Shown here piece by piece: positions 26,562 through 35,429 of a DNA stretch of 64,000 nucleotides. The position numbers were made by a program, and so were the translations under genes. The DNA comes from an uncultured Eubacteriales bacterium (GTDB taxonomy: Bacteria > Bacillota > Clostridia > Christensenellales > Aristaeellaceae), in contig CACWLP010000004.1 in the NCBI GenBank assembly GCA_902761755.1, positions 1 to 64,000 of the forward strand. Direction: 5' to 3'. Within the stretch, counting starts at the first letter, position 1. Every line of letters begins with the position of its first letter. Below the pieces are notes generated by a model. It searched no databases. It had not been told where the DNA came from and saw nothing but the letters and a program-made list of their open reading frames with translations.

Positions 26562-28592
26562 TTATTCAAACAGCTGCTCCATTTGATCCAGCTCGTCGAC
26601 TATACTCTGGTCTGTTTTCTCGTCGTAGGTTTCTGGGCTGTTCAGATATGCGGGAATGATGGCTTCCGGCCATGTGACCGCCTCCCGGATATCATAGTCA
26701 TACAGCTCCCGGGTGTAGAAATCGAAATACATGTTGGAATAGACGGGGATCAGCGGCACCGTTTCCGTTATTTTTTCCTGCAAGGCCACCCATTTTTTCA
26801 TAAAGCTCAGCAGATCGCCGGGTTCGGTGTGCACCATATCCTGTGCCATGGCGCGCAGCTCTGCCTTGACTTGCGCCAGCGGCAGGTCCTCATCCCTGGG
26901 CAGGAATAGATCCGGATCAAAGATCGTGCGGAAATTATCGCCCAGATAGATCAGATCTGCGTCTCCCGCTTCCCTGCCTTCATAGATGGCCTGCAGCTGC
27001 TCTATTCCGGCTTCCCGCCATTCCGTGCGGAACCCCGCCTGGCGGAGATACGGCAAGAAGTGTATTTCCATCTCGCTTTGCAGCTTTTCAGACTGGGGCA
27101 GCATCACCGTCAGCGTCAGCGGAACGATTTCCTCCCCGATCCGCTTGCATCTCACTTCGTCCCGCGCGGGATCATACGGCGCGCCTTCCTCATTCAGCGT
27201 CCAGCCCGCTTCTTCCAGCAGCCTTATGGCTTCCTGCACATTCAGCGCATATTTTGTCAGCCCGTCCAGAGAAATGCCGTCCCATTCCGCCGTTTCGGCC
27301 TCATAGGCCTGCATCTCTTCTTCCGTGGGGGCTTCGCTCAGCGGCACTTCATAGCTCACCGTGCCGTTGGCCAGCAGATACATCCATTCCCCCATACCGT
27401 ACAGGCCGTCCATCACCATGCCGAATGGGCCCACGTAGCTCTGTACGAAGGATTCCCGGTCCATGCAGTACGCCACCGCTTTGCGCACGGCTTCCTCCTG
27501 CGCCCGGGGGCTGCTCTCCACGAACCACAGCAGCGTCAATCCGATGCGGGGATAATTCTGCATCGTAAACTGATGCCCCTGAGTCTGGGCCAGCCTGATC
27601 CCGGCCAGCACCGTATCCGACAGCGTTGCTTTATTCAGCAGCCCGAACTGTCCGTCCTGGAGCTGTTCTGTCATGTCCGCGTTATCGGCGACGGTATAAT
27701 ACAGCGTCTGAATCTGCGGCTTAATTCCCGCTTCGTTTCCCTTGTATTCTTCATTGATGCGGAACGCCGCCGTGACCCCGTCGAAGGAAATCAGCCGATA
27801 GGGCCCGGATACCGTTTGGGGATGAGAAAGATAGCCGCTTTCCGGGTCCAGGATGGTTTCCCGCAGCTTTTCTTCCTCCAGAGGAAGCGTCAGGAACGCG
27901 CCTTCGCCCTCGTCCCGGATATCACATCCCGGCGCGATTTCCGCAATGGGCGTCGGCTTGATGTTCAGCCGCGCCAGCTCGTAGAAATACGGCAGCGCCT
28001 CGGCCTTTACGGTAACGGCCAGATGATGGTCTCCCAGGATACGAAGGCCGGCCAGCGTCTGCGCTTCACCGCTCAGGTATTCCTCGATGCCCAGCAGCCA
28101 GAAAGCGTCCATGGGCGTTCCGCCCAGCCTGCCGATCACAGGATCCACCTGCAGCAGCAGGGTGAACGCATAGTCGTAAGCCGTAATGGGCGTACTGTCG
28201 GAATAGCGCAGATCATCGTACAGCACGATGCTGTAGGTCCTGTTTCCGTTTGCGTCCTGCACGCACGCGGCGCCGCTGACTACGCTGCGGTCGAACCGCA
28301 TGCGGCCCAGGCTGCCGTCCCAGCGCACCAGGCTATAGCCGTGCAGCAGCTCCTGTACGTCCAGATCGCTGGTGGAGCCGCCCCACATACCGGTAAAGAA
28401 CTTGCCTTCCAGGGGCGTGGGATTGCCCACCGTCAATTCGTTGTAATCGTAATCCACCCATTCGCTCTGCGCGTCGCCGCGGCTGTCCTGGGCGGCTTTT
28501 CCGTGGCCGTGCCCCTTGGCGTATACAGTGCTTCCGGGAGCAAGAGCAAGCAGGAGCAGCAGCACGAGCCCAAGGCATAACCTTTTCTTCAT
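26562..28592 (-). CDS. Family 5 solute-binding-like secreted protein in the pilus operon
   Basis: A 676-residue protein of the OppA/DppA family (SBP family 5), with the usual 'VSGPYRLISFD' and 'AVRKAVAYCMDRESF' regions. The N-terminus is a plain signal peptide (MKKRLCLGLVLLLLLALAPG, cleavage near VYA) and lacks a lipobox cysteine at the cleavage site. No permease or ATPase genes are nearby. It begins 13 nt after the sortase gene and lies 42 nt before the giant adhesin gene. It is therefore probably made with the pilus and released, or attached by unknown means. A role in peptide sensing, chaperoning or pilus biogenesis is speculative. Confidence 0.85.
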   Translation of the reverse strand: MKKRLCLGLVLLLLLALAPGSTVYAKGHGHGKAAQDSRGDAQSEWVDYDYNELTVGNPTPLEGKFFTGMWGGSTSDLDVQELLHGYSLVRWDGSLGRMRFDRSVVSGAACVQDANGNRTYSIVLYDDLRYSDSTPITAYDYAFTLLLQVDPVIGRLGGTPMDAFWLLGIEEYLSGEAQTLAGLRILGDHHLAVTVKAEALPYFYELARLNIKPTPIAEIAPGCDIRDEGEGAFLTLPLEEEKLRETILDPESGYLSHPQTVSGPYRLISFDGVTAAFRINEEYKGNEAGIKPQIQTLYYTVADNADMTEQLQDGQFGLLNKATLSDTVLAGIRLAQTQGHQFTMQNYPRIGLTLLWFVESSPRAQEEAVRKAVAYCMDRESFVQSYVGPFGMVMDGLYGMGEWMYLLANGTVSYEVPLSEAPTEEEMQAYEAETAEWDGISLDGLTKYALNVQEAIRLLEEAGWTLNEEGAPYDPARDEVRCKRIGEEIVPLTLTVMLPQSEKLQSEMEIHFLPYLRQAGFRTEWREAGIEQLQAIYEGREAGDADLIYLGDNFRTIFDPDLFLPRDEDLPLAQVKAELRAMAQDMVHTEPGDLLSFMKKWVALQEKITETVPLIPVYSNMYFDFYTRELYDYDIREAVTWPEAIIPAYLNSPETYDEKTDQSIVDELDQMEQLFE

Positions 28593-28605
28593 GGCTTCCT
28601 CCTCC

Positions 28606-30012
28606 TTACTCGATGCAGACGCCGATCTGCATGTTGTAATGATCCAGACCGAGCGGTGCTCCGTATTTGTCGATGATGATCGTTTCGTTCTCGGGGATGT
28701 ACAGCACCGTGACCGTCACGTCGCATCCGCCCATCACGCCCTCCACGTTATTCCTGGAAGGCATATATCCCGGGATTTGCGGCACGTCGACAGAATAGCT
28801 TTCGCCGGCGCCGCAGGCGATGACGCGGCGCTCCAGGAGCTCCGTGCCGTCCAGGGCCACAAACCGCACCGTCAGCGTATAGGTGCTGCGGGTGTAGGTG
28901 ACGGTGATTTCGGTATCGCTGTCCATCTTGCCTGTGACGGCGGCCCTGTCAGCCGTGAAGCCGGCGAGCGTGGGCGATTCCGCATAATATTCCGTACCCT
29001 CGGGGAATGTGAGGGTCCGGGCGGCAAACAGCATATTTCCGTTTTCATCCAGGTACCGGATGGTGAGGGTGTAGGTCGGCGCAGCAGGCTTCGGGGTGGG
29101 CACATTCTGCGGCGCTTTGGTAGGCTTCGGGCCATGGGTCGGCTTCGGCTCCACGGTGGACGTCGGCTCCGCCTTCCGCGGGATCATGCGCCCGAAGAGC
29201 ACCAGCCGCCCGCTGGTGGTGGCGGACGCGCAGGTGGACAGGGCGATCACCTTATTGGTGCGGTTCGCCACGGTTTCGTTGAAATACAGCACGTTGGTGC
29301 CCACGCCCACGCCGTCCGCGCCGCCGCTGCGCAGGAAGGAGATTACGTCGTCCTTCCTGTCGCCCACACTGTAGATCTTACTTTCGTAGGCGTCGGTTTC
29401 CGCCACGGCGAAGAACTCGATATCGTATACGCCGCTTTTGCCCACGATCACCGCGGATTTATGGGCGTTGAAGTAGGCCTTTTCCTTGAATCTGTCCAGC
29501 CCGCCGAACATGGCGCCGTTATCCATATGATGGCCGTACAGCAGATTATAGCTGTCTTCCAGCGCGCCGTCGTTGGCCGCGGCCAGATAGATGGCCCCGG
29601 TGAGGCTGCTTTGCTTATAGATATCGTGGGCGGCGTAATACAGGTCGTCAATGCCCTGCATCACCGGATAATCGATGTTGGTATCGTACACGGTGATCCA
29701 GGCGCGGTAATCCTGGTTGATTTCTTCCAGGGAGCTGACGGCCAGCGGCACGTCCTCTTCCTCCGCGATTTCCGGCTTGTACTGCATCAGATCCCAGCTG
29801 GAGGAATACGCCCGGTATTCCGTGGCAAAGGAGTCGTAAATCACATAACCGGAGTACAGAACCAAAACCCCCGCCAGCAGCCCCGCCAGCAGCGTAACGA
29901 CGCCGTTCCCGGCAGCAATGAAGCTGCTGAGCACGGAATCCACCACGCTTTTCCCCGGGGCCTTGTGGGTAGTCGGCCGTTCAAAGTCATCCGGCCTGGT
30001 CCTGTCCGCCAT
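28606..30012 (-). CDS. Class B sortase with C-terminal MucBP-like repeats
   Basis: A 468-residue membrane-bound transpeptidase. An N-terminal membrane helix spans about residues 34-60. The catalytic domain has H161 in LLYGHHMDNG, C261 in ALSTCAS and R269 in SGRLVLFG, the class B pattern. A Pro/Thr-rich linker (278-312) leads to two MucBP-like repeats at about 313-375 and 377-438 and a conserved-looking tail. Most sortases end with the catalytic domain, so this extension is unusual. It lies in the pilus operon between the SipA-like gene and the solute-binding-like gene. Its likely job is to polymerise the FctA-like pilin and attach the giant adhesin through their xPTG motifs. Confidence 0.92.
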   Translation of the reverse strand: MADRTRPDDFERPTTHKAPGKSVVDSVLSSFIAAGNGVVTLLAGLLAGVLVLYSGYVIYDSFATEYRAYSSSWDLMQYKPEIAEEEDVPLAVSSLEEINQDYRAWITVYDTNIDYPVMQGIDDLYYAAHDIYKQSSLTGAIYLAAANDGALEDSYNLLYGHHMDNGAMFGGLDRFKEKAYFNAHKSAVIVGKSGVYDIEFFAVAETDAYESKIYSVGDRKDDVISFLRSGGADGVGVGTNVLYFNETVANRTNKVIALSTCASATTSGRLVLFGRMIPRKAEPTSTVEPKPTHGPKPTKAPQNVPTPKPAAPTYTLTIRYLDENGNMLFAARTLTFPEGTEYYAESPTLAGFTADRAAVTGKMDSDTEITVTYTRSTYTLTVRFVALDGTELLERRVIACGAGESYSVDVPQIPGYMPSRNNVEGVMGGCDVTVTVLYIPENETIIIDKYGAPLGLDHYNMQIGVCIE

Positions 30013-30036
30013 GCGTCCGTCTCCTTTCCTGAATTT

Positions 30037-30861
30037 CTACAGATTGTTCCTGCGCATGATGGTGATCACCGTGCCCAGGATCTCTTCGGTTTTTACCGGC
30101 CCGAAGAACCGGCTGTCCGCGCCGCCGGCGCGCAGGTCCGCCAGGACGAAGCATTCTCCCGGCTGCAGCTTGACCGGGTATTCCTGAAAGCCCAGGTACG
30201 GTACGGTGGAGGAAAATATGTTGGTTTCCACCATGTGGTTGCCGTTCACCAGCAGCAGCCCTTCGTCAGTGATCTCCACGGTGTCCCCGGAAACGGCGAT
30301 CACCCGGCAGACGAACTGCATCGTTCCCTCCGGGCTGCGCAGGCGCAGCCAAATCGCGGCGTTTTTCAGGGCGCTTCTGATTTTGCCTGCGAAGCTGCCG
30401 TCCTCCTGCTCCTGTCTGATCCGGATCCCCTGCACCGATCCGGGCACATACCTGCCATCCGAGCCGGATTTTTCAGCGTCTGGCAGCGACGATAGGCTTT
30501 TTTCGATCACGATGATGTCCTGGGCCCGCACGTCCCGGTCCAGCCGGTAAAAGAGCACCATATCCCCCGCGTCGATCCGGGGATACATGTCGCCGTTGGG
30601 CATCACCGTCAGGCCCACCACGTGGAAAAACAGCACGTAGACCACCAGCAGCAGCATCAGCGTCCGCAGCAGCAGGGCCAGCAGGGCCTTCCTGCGCCTT
30701 TTCCGCGCTTTGATCCTCCGCTGCTTGATTTCCGCCTTTTTCTCTTCGGCGCTGGATGCCGCGTCCGTGGCCGGAGGCGTGTCCGCAGCGTCTGCCTTCG
30801 TTTGATCCGGGGCCGGTACGATCCCCGGAGCCGGGGCGGGGTGCTTCGGTTCTTTCTGCAT
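30037..30861 (-). CDS. Degenerate signal peptidase I homologue, SipA-like pilus factor
   Basis: A 274-residue membrane protein with a charged, Pro/Ala-rich N-terminus, one membrane helix (about 59-84) and an S26 signal peptidase fold. The box B serine is replaced: the sequence reads PNGDMYPRIDAGD, with D91 where Ser belongs. The box D lysine is also replaced: FVCRVIAVSGD, with C185 where Lys belongs. Streptococcal SipA, needed for FCT pilus assembly, likewise lacks the Ser-Lys dyad and has Asp at the Ser position. I chose ATG 30861 because AAGGA lies 7 nt before it; an in-frame ATG at 30885 has a poorly spaced site. It probably acts as a non-catalytic chaperone for the pilin. Confidence 0.88.
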   Translation of the reverse strand: MQKEPKHPAPAPGIVPAPDQTKADAADTPPATDAASSAEEKKAEIKQRRIKARKRRRKALLALLLRTLMLLLVVYVLFFHVVGLTVMPNGDMYPRIDAGDMVLFYRLDRDVRAQDIIVIEKSLSSLPDAEKSGSDGRYVPGSVQGIRIRQEQEDGSFAGKIRSALKNAAIWLRLRSPEGTMQFVCRVIAVSGDTVEITDEGLLLVNGNHMVETNIFSSTVPYLGFQEYPVKLQPGECFVLADLRAGGADSRFFGPVKTEEILGTVITIMRRNNL

Positions 30862-30924
30862 TGCAAAATCCTTTTTCAAGGGCATTTCTTCCGGCCTTTA
30901 TACGCCGGATTCGGGGCCCTTGCC

Positions 30925-30949
30925 TGAGGGAAAGCCGTGCTTTCCCTCA
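30925..30949 (-). promoter_or_regulatory. Hairpin between pilin and SipA-like genes
   Basis: An 11-bp perfect stem (30925-30935 with 30939-30949, 3-nt loop) lacking a strong T-tract. Together with the neighbouring hairpin it may dampen transcription or protect the upstream pilin mRNA. Confidence 0.6.
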
Positions 30950-30980
30950 AACAAACGTCCCGCGTTCAGATAGGCCGAAT

Positions 30981-31030
30981 GCCCCGGCCCGGCCGCAGCA
31001 AACAAAGGCATGCGGCCGGGATGCCGGGGC
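30981..31030 (-). promoter_or_regulatory. Large GC-rich hairpin just after the pilin gene
   Basis: GCCCCGGC at 30981-30988 pairs with 31023-31030 and CCGGCCGCA at 30989-30997 pairs with 31011-31019, with a 3-nt bulge. No U-run follows on the minus strand. It is placed to raise pilin mRNA relative to downstream genes. Confidence 0.6.
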
Positions 31031-31057
31031 AGCTGTCTTCACGGAAAAAGCGGAAGA

Positions 31058-32602
31058 TCAGTCGTTGTTTTCCTTGGTCTTGCGGCGGCGCGCAGCCAGG
31101 ATGATGAACAGCGTCACGCCGGCAACCAGCATCAGGGCGTAAGGCGCGATGCGGAACGCGATGCCGGTGGGAGAAATGATGCTCAGGGTGTTCGTGAATT
31201 GAATGTTCACGTTCTTTTCAGCAGTCGGGGCAGCACCTGTATCACGGGTTGTTGCTGCAGCGCCCTGCACACGAACAGCAGTATCTGTCGGGTCCGTGGT
31301 AGCCGTCTGATAATCTGCAGAAAGGACTGCGGTAGAAGCAGAGCCAAATTCCTTAGCCGTCTGGGCGTCTGCGGTAGGAATCGCATTGGTAGCATCCCAC
31401 TCATCTTCAGTCACTGTCGTGGCATATACCGTACCGATAACATTGTTTGTCTCAGTTACGGTCGCATAAGCAGCGGCAGGGATACCGATATACTTTACTT
31501 GACCGCCGTTGGCAATGGAGGGCGTGCCATCCTTGTCCGCCGTGCCAACAGCGTCAGCGCCGCCGACTTTGTAGAAGGTGTTCGCCGAAATAGAAGTGCC
31601 GTTCACGGTGGTTCCAGCAGCCTGGGCAGTCTTCGTCACGGCTGCGCTGGATTCTTCCACGGCAAACTGGAAAGTGCCGGTCGCTGTGCCAGCCGTCCAG
31701 GCCACGTCAAACGGGAACTTGTGGCCATTCATAGTGGCGTCACCGACCAGCGTTTTGCCAACGGTCAGGTTGTAGGTATGGTATTCATCAGCAGTAACGC
31801 CGTCATTAGCACCGGTGGAGCTTTCAGGCACAGAAACGAAACCATCGGTTTTTACCGTTGACGGAGTGACATTCGTAGTGCCACCGGCATTATTATTTAC
31901 ACTCTCAGGGCTGATGCAGACGTAACCGTAAATTCTCCAGTCGCCGGCAACATACGCGGTTTTCCCTGTTGTACCGCCATTAGCCTCGAGCTCCGTAAAG
32001 TCTGTGCTCCTCATGACATACACATCAAGATAACGAGTGTCACTGATATCACCATTGGTCACGCCGGATGTGGTGTAGCTCGCCGGAGTTTCAGTGATCT
32101 TGTAGCGATATACACCGGGAGCCGTGAAAACAACGTCAGAAAAATCAATGGTCAAATCCTTATAGTTTGAAGTACCCTCGGCAGACGCATCCAGAACATC
32201 CGCATTTGTCCACGCGATGGTGTTGGCGGAAGTGCCGGCCATGGCAACGCCGGTTGTTACGCCGGCGTTTACCGTCACTGTTGTGGCAAGACCGGAAGCA
32301 TGATCCCTCGTTTCATCGGTGACGGTCACGAGTTCTGTTCCGGAAGCTGCCTCAATCGCATAGGTATAGGTGATCGCCGGGCCGTAAATCAGCTCCTCAT
32401 CAGGGTTGAAGGCTTTGATTTCCTTTTTAATGTTGATTTTCTTATTATCAACATTCTGTGTATCAGCAGTCGTATACCCGCCAACCTCGCCGTTGGTCAA
32501 ATTTTCAGGATTAGTAGCAGCGGTAGGTTCCGTTGCGAACGCTGTGCAGCTCAGGCTCAGCACCAGCGCCAGGGCAAGCACGATGGCAAATAACTTTTTC
32601 AT
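31058..32602 (-). CDS. FctA/Spy0128-like major pilin
   Basis: A 514-residue secreted pilin with signal peptide [19 protein letters not shown], cleavage near AFA at 21-23. Two Spy0128-type domains follow. The first has [13 protein letters not shown] with E171. The second has candidate isopeptide residues K283 (VGKTL), E384 (TVTET) and N471 (QFTNTL). The C-terminus is SPTG at 477-480, a hydrophobic helix and RRRKTKEN, a sortase signal. Start ATG 32602 has AGGAAG at the right distance; the ATG two codons earlier is too close to it. It should be polymerised by the sortase encoded downstream. The ligand lysine used for polymerisation cannot be assigned. Confidence 0.88.
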   Translation of the reverse strand: MKKLFAIVLALALVLSLSCTAFATEPTAATNPENLTNGEVGGYTTADTQNVDNKKINIKKEIKAFNPDEELIYGPAITYTYAIEAASGTELVTVTDETRDHASGLATTVTVNAGVTTGVAMAGTSANTIAWTNADVLDASAEGTSNYKDLTIDFSDVVFTAPGVYRYKITETPASYTTSGVTNGDISDTRYLDVYVMRSTDFTELEANGGTTGKTAYVAGDWRIYGYVCISPESVNNNAGGTTNVTPSTVKTDGFVSVPESSTGANDGVTADEYHTYNLTVGKTLVGDATMNGHKFPFDVAWTAGTATGTFQFAVEESSAAVTKTAQAAGTTVNGTSISANTFYKVGGADAVGTADKDGTPSIANGGQVKYIGIPAAAYATVTETNNVIGTVYATTVTEDEWDATNAIPTADAQTAKEFGSASTAVLSADYQTATTDPTDTAVRVQGAAATTRDTGAAPTAEKNVNIQFTNTLSIISPTGIAFRIAPYALMLVAGVTLFIILAARRRKTKENND

Positions 32603-32810
32603 GTTCATCTTCCTTCTCTTTCTTTTATATTCGCAGGCCATCCGGCCGCAGGCTCGTTTGTTGGGGCGGCGTCCATGCCGCGTTCTATCCGTATTCTTCG
32701 CGGATTGGCCGGTCTCGGGATGAGGAGCATCGTCTGCTCATGCTGCATCTCTCCTTTCAGGTGGGCCGCTGGGGAAACAGTCGCTCTTTTTGCTTGAGGT
32801 TGGGTCCGCA

Positions 32811-34682
32811 TCAATTACAGACTTTGGTCTGGAAATTGATGCTCTGGATGTTCTCCCGGCCGTCGGTTTCCGCTTCGGTGGGAAGGGCGGTGGCTTCGCT
32901 GCCGGTGAACTGCATCACCTGCACGCTCTGCTCCTCGGCCGGGACGGATTGGTTCATGATGATTTCCACTTCGTAGGAGTACCCCACCGCATAATTGATC
33001 TGATCCGCGATCAGCGACAGATTCAGCAGATAAAACTTCTCAACGTCTTCCTCCTCCGTATCCTCCAGGGCGGAGCAGGCCTGATCGCAATAGGCCGAGA
33101 TGCTGGCGGAATCCGTGGTTTCCCAGGCGCGCAGCACGGCATCGGCGGGAATACCGGAATCGCGGGTGTACCGCACTGCGATGCTGTAATCCCGGCCCTC
33201 CACCTGCGCCACCTTTTCCATCACGCCGCTTTCCGGCCACACGATTTCCGGTATCGGCTCGGGCGTAGGTTCTGGCGTGGGTTCCGGTGTTGGCTCCGGT
33301 GTCGGCTCTGGCGTGGGTTCGGGTGTCGGCTCCGGTGTCGGTTCCGGTGTCGGCTCTGCCGTCGGCTCCGGTGTCGGCTCTGGCGTGGGTTCGGGTGTCG
33401 GCTCCGGTGTCGGTTCCGGTGTCGGCTCTGCCGTCGGCTCCGGTGTGGGTTCTGCCGTCGGCTCCGGTGTCGGCTCCGGCGTCGGCTCTGGCGTAGGTTC
33501 CGGTGTCGGTTCCGGTGTGGGTTCTGCCGTGGGCTCTGCCGTCGGTTCCGGTGCAGGCAGATGAATGATCGTTACCAAATCATACGCGGCGGTCTTTTCC
33601 ATGGGAAACGCCACGGTGCCGGCGACGGCGTCGATGGCTGCGGTTTTCTCCGGCACAGCCTTTTTCTTCGGGTTTTCCGCATCGGGCTCATAGCGCATCA
33701 GCCGGAACGAAATTTCCGCGCCCTGGTACTTCTGCAGATACGATGCCAGGTTCAGCTGCTCGATCCGCACATTGGCCTTCCCGGTGAGCTTCGCGCCGGA
33801 GAACGCATAATACGAATGGAACAGCAACACGTCGTCCGGCCGATCCTCCATGTCCAGGGCCTTGAACACGGCGGTTTCAAACGCTTCTCTCTTCTCCGTG
33901 TCGGCTTTCAGTGCGGCGCCTGGCTCCAGAACGCCTGCCGGCGCGGATACGATTACTTTTCCGTTTTCAAATTGCCAGCTCTGCTCGTACGGTACGGCAG
34001 GCGTTTGGGTGGGTTCAGCCGTCGGTTCCGCCGTCGGTTCTAGCGTCGGTTCCGCCGTCGGTTCTGGCGTTGGTTCCGCCGTCGGTTCTGGCGTCGGTTC
34101 TGGCGTAGATTCAGCTGTCGGTTCCGGTGTGGGTTCTGCCGTAGGCTCCGTTGTAGGCTCGGGTGTCGGTTCAGCAGTCGGTTCCGGCGTTGGTTCCGGA
34201 GTAGGTTCTGCCGTCGGTTCCGGCGTCGGTTCCGCCGTTGGTTCCGCCGTTGGTTCCGGAGTAGGTTCTGCCGTCGGTTCCGGTGTAGGCTCCGGCGTCG
34301 GTTCTGCCGTCGGTTCCGGAGTAGGTTCAGGTGTCGGCTCCGGCGTGGGCTCTGCTGTAGGTTCAGGCGTAGGTTCAGGTGTCGGCTCCGGCGTGGGTTC
34401 TGCTGTAGGCTCAGGCGAAGGTTCCGGCGTCGGTTCCGGCTCCGATTTGTTTTCATCAGAAGCGGGAATTTCATTCTCCGGCTCGGAGGGCGTTTGCATC
34501 TCCTGCTGCGTTTCAGCCGTTTCCAGGTCATCCGCAGCAGCGGATATGAATGGATGGAAGGCATTGAAAAGGAAAATCAGCATGGCAAACAAGGCAAGCG
34601 CTCTGACCGTTTTTTGTGCGCTGGCCCGTATTTTTTGTTTTGCCGCCGTTCTCCTGATCTGTTTCGCCCCCTTTTTTCTCAT
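32811..34682 (-). CDS. Secreted TPEP/TAEP-repeat protein, first gene of pilus operon
   Basis: A 623-residue protein with a basic N-terminus and signal peptide (about 1-50). Two long blocks of Thr-Pro-Glu-Pro/Thr-Ala-Glu-Pro repeats lie at about 80-225 and 376-479. A folded region of about 150 residues lies between them. The C-terminal part (about 493-623) resembles the N-terminal modules of the giant adhesin ([16 protein letters not shown] against IAVEYDENAGIPMEGT), but stops at INFQTKVCN, just where those modules continue DSFSVYAV. No sorting signal or C-terminal helix is present. The ribosome site is weak. It may span the wall or be a truncated adhesin. Repeat length is likely variable. Confidence 0.8.
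   Translation of the reverse strand: MRKKGAKQIRRTAAKQKIRASAQKTVRALALFAMLIFLFNAFHPFISAAADDLETAETQQEMQTPSEPENEIPASDENKSEPEPTPEPSPEPTAEPTPEPTPEPTPEPTAEPTPEPTPEPTPEPTAEPTPEPTPEPTAEPTPEPTAEPTAEPTPEPTAEPTPEPTPEPTAEPTPEPTTEPTAEPTPEPTAESTPEPTPEPTAEPTPEPTAEPTLEPTAEPTAEPTQTPAVPYEQSWQFENGKVIVSAPAGVLEPGAALKADTEKREAFETAVFKALDMEDRPDDVLLFHSYYAFSGAKLTGKANVRIEQLNLASYLQKYQGAEISFRLMRYEPDAENPKKKAVPEKTAAIDAVAGTVAFPMEKTAAYDLVTIIHLPAPEPTAEPTAEPTPEPTPEPTPEPTPEPTPEPTAEPTPEPTAEPTPEPTPEPTPEPTPEPTPEPTAEPTPEPTPEPTPEPTPEPTPEPTPEPTPEPTPEPIPEIVWPESGVMEKVAQVEGRDYSIAVRYTRDSGIPADAVLRAWETTDSASISAYCDQACSALEDTEEEDVEKFYLLNLSLIADQINYAVGYSYEVEIIMNQSVPAEEQSVQVMQFTGSEATALPTEAETDGRENIQSINFQTKVCN
33244..33555. repeat. TPEP-coding tandem repeat, second block
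   Basis: Degenerate 12-nt tandem units (GGTTCCGGTGTC-like on the plus strand) encode the second Thr-Pro-Glu-Pro block. Such repeats are prone to slippage. Confidence 0.85.
34008..34443. repeat. TPEP-coding tandem repeat, first block
   Basis: Degenerate 12-nt tandem units encode [21 protein letters not shown] variants. On the plus strand they give a meaningless GSGVGSAV open frame. Confidence 0.85.
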
Positions 34683-34747
34683 TTTTTGCCGGTCTTCTGC
34701 TGGAAATTTTTATCACAACAGAAAACCGATCTGGTTTTACATCTAGT

Positions 34748-34776
34748 AATATATCACAAAAATCAATAAATCACAA
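34748..34776 (-). promoter_or_regulatory. Promoter of the pilus/adhesin operon
   Basis: On the minus strand -35 TTGTGA (34771-34776), 17-bp spacer and -10 TATATT (34748-34753) with TGA just upstream. It gives a 5' leader of about 58 nt. The surrounding 34690-34880 is strongly A+T-rich and holds no gene that I can support. Confidence 0.7.
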
Positions 34777-34963
34777 TAATTTTATGATAAAATTATGAAA
34801 AAACTTTCCTTTTTTTCTGTAAACGGTTGCAAGCGACTGTATTCTCTTGTTTTTTGCAATACAAACCGGATTCTGTTTCTGTTCGGTGATAATCTTATCT
34901 CCAGCGCATAGGATAAACCGGGAGGTGATTCTTACGCCGCGTCAATCGGACAACAGCGTACGA

Positions 34964-35128
34964 ATGAAATGCTACCCAGGCGGAAAAAGCGCGGTTCAGA
35001 AGATCATCGGTTATGTGCTCATCGGCGGCGGCGTCCTGCTGTTTCTTCTTTTTGTTCCCACCTGGGCCTGGCTGGCTGCCATCGGCATTATCATGATTCT
35101 GCTGGGTGTCTGGCTCATCAGCGAATAG
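34964..35128 (+). CDS. Small hydrophobic membrane protein
   Basis: About 54 residues with two predicted membrane helices (IIGYVLIGGGVLLFLLFVP and WLAAIGIIMILLGVWLI). The start is uncertain. The ATG at 34964 has no ribosome site, while a GGAGGTG at 34921-34927 would suit a non-ATG start near 34934. It ends 10 nt before a probable spoVM gene and is likely co-transcribed with it. I do not recognise the family by name. Confidence 0.5.
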   Translation: MKCYPGGKSAVQKIIGYVLIGGGVLLFLLFVPTWAWLAAIGIIMILLGVWLISE

Positions 35129-35138
35129 GAGGCGTATC

Positions 35139-35231
35139 ATGTCCATCCATGTGATCTGTGTCCGTCCCCCAAGGGGTCTGCGCTGGTTTCTTAGGCTTTT
35201 TTCCCGGAAAAAGAAAAACAAACAGGCATAA
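35139..35231 (+). CDS. spoVM: Probable stage V sporulation protein SpoVM
   Basis: A 30-residue peptide, MSIHVICVRPPRGLRWFLRL then FSRKKKNKQA, with a perfect AGGAGG site 6 nt before its ATG. Length, the hydrophobic start, the Pro-Pro before an amphipathic helix and the LRxxF core match SpoVM, the 26-residue peptide that marks the curved forespore membrane and helps assemble the spore coat. It implies that the organism makes, or descends from makers of, endospores. The evidence is pattern-based only, so a different short amphipathic peptide remains possible. Confidence 0.6.
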   Translation: MSIHVICVRPPRGLRWFLRLFSRKKKNKQA

Positions 35232-35236
35232 GCCAC

Positions 35237-35269
35237 GCCCCGCCGCAAAATGTACACGGCGGGGCTTTT
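35237..35269 (+). terminator. Terminator after spoVM
   Basis: Stem GCCCCGCCG (35237-35245) with CGGCGGGGC (35257-35265), followed by TTTT. It is placed directly after the small operon. Confidence 0.75.
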
Positions 35270-35429
35270 GAACAGCCTTTTCCCCCGCTTTCCCCTTTCG
35301 AGTTTACTTGTATTCAAAACTTTTTCCAGTTTCCTGGGACGAAAACATGTTTTCTCCCCGTTTAATTTTTGAAACACGCCGAAGGGACCGGCCGATTACA
35401 TACAAGACAAATGAAGTGAGGGGAAAAAC

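Noticed and set aside
30037..30861. Active signal peptidase I
   Set aside because: Both catalytic residues are replaced, and context fits a SipA-like assembly factor.
33244..34443. Possible CRISPR array (regular short repeats)
   Set aside because: The units are contiguous 12-nt codons for TPEP with no unique spacers and no cas genes.
33277..34746. Long plus-strand frames reading GSGVGSAV repeats
   Set aside because: They are the mirror of the TPEP repeats on the minus strand. They have no signal peptide or ribosome site.
34847..34963. Longer N-terminus for the small membrane protein
   Set aside because: It begins at a TTG without a ribosome site and runs through A+T-rich non-coding sequence.
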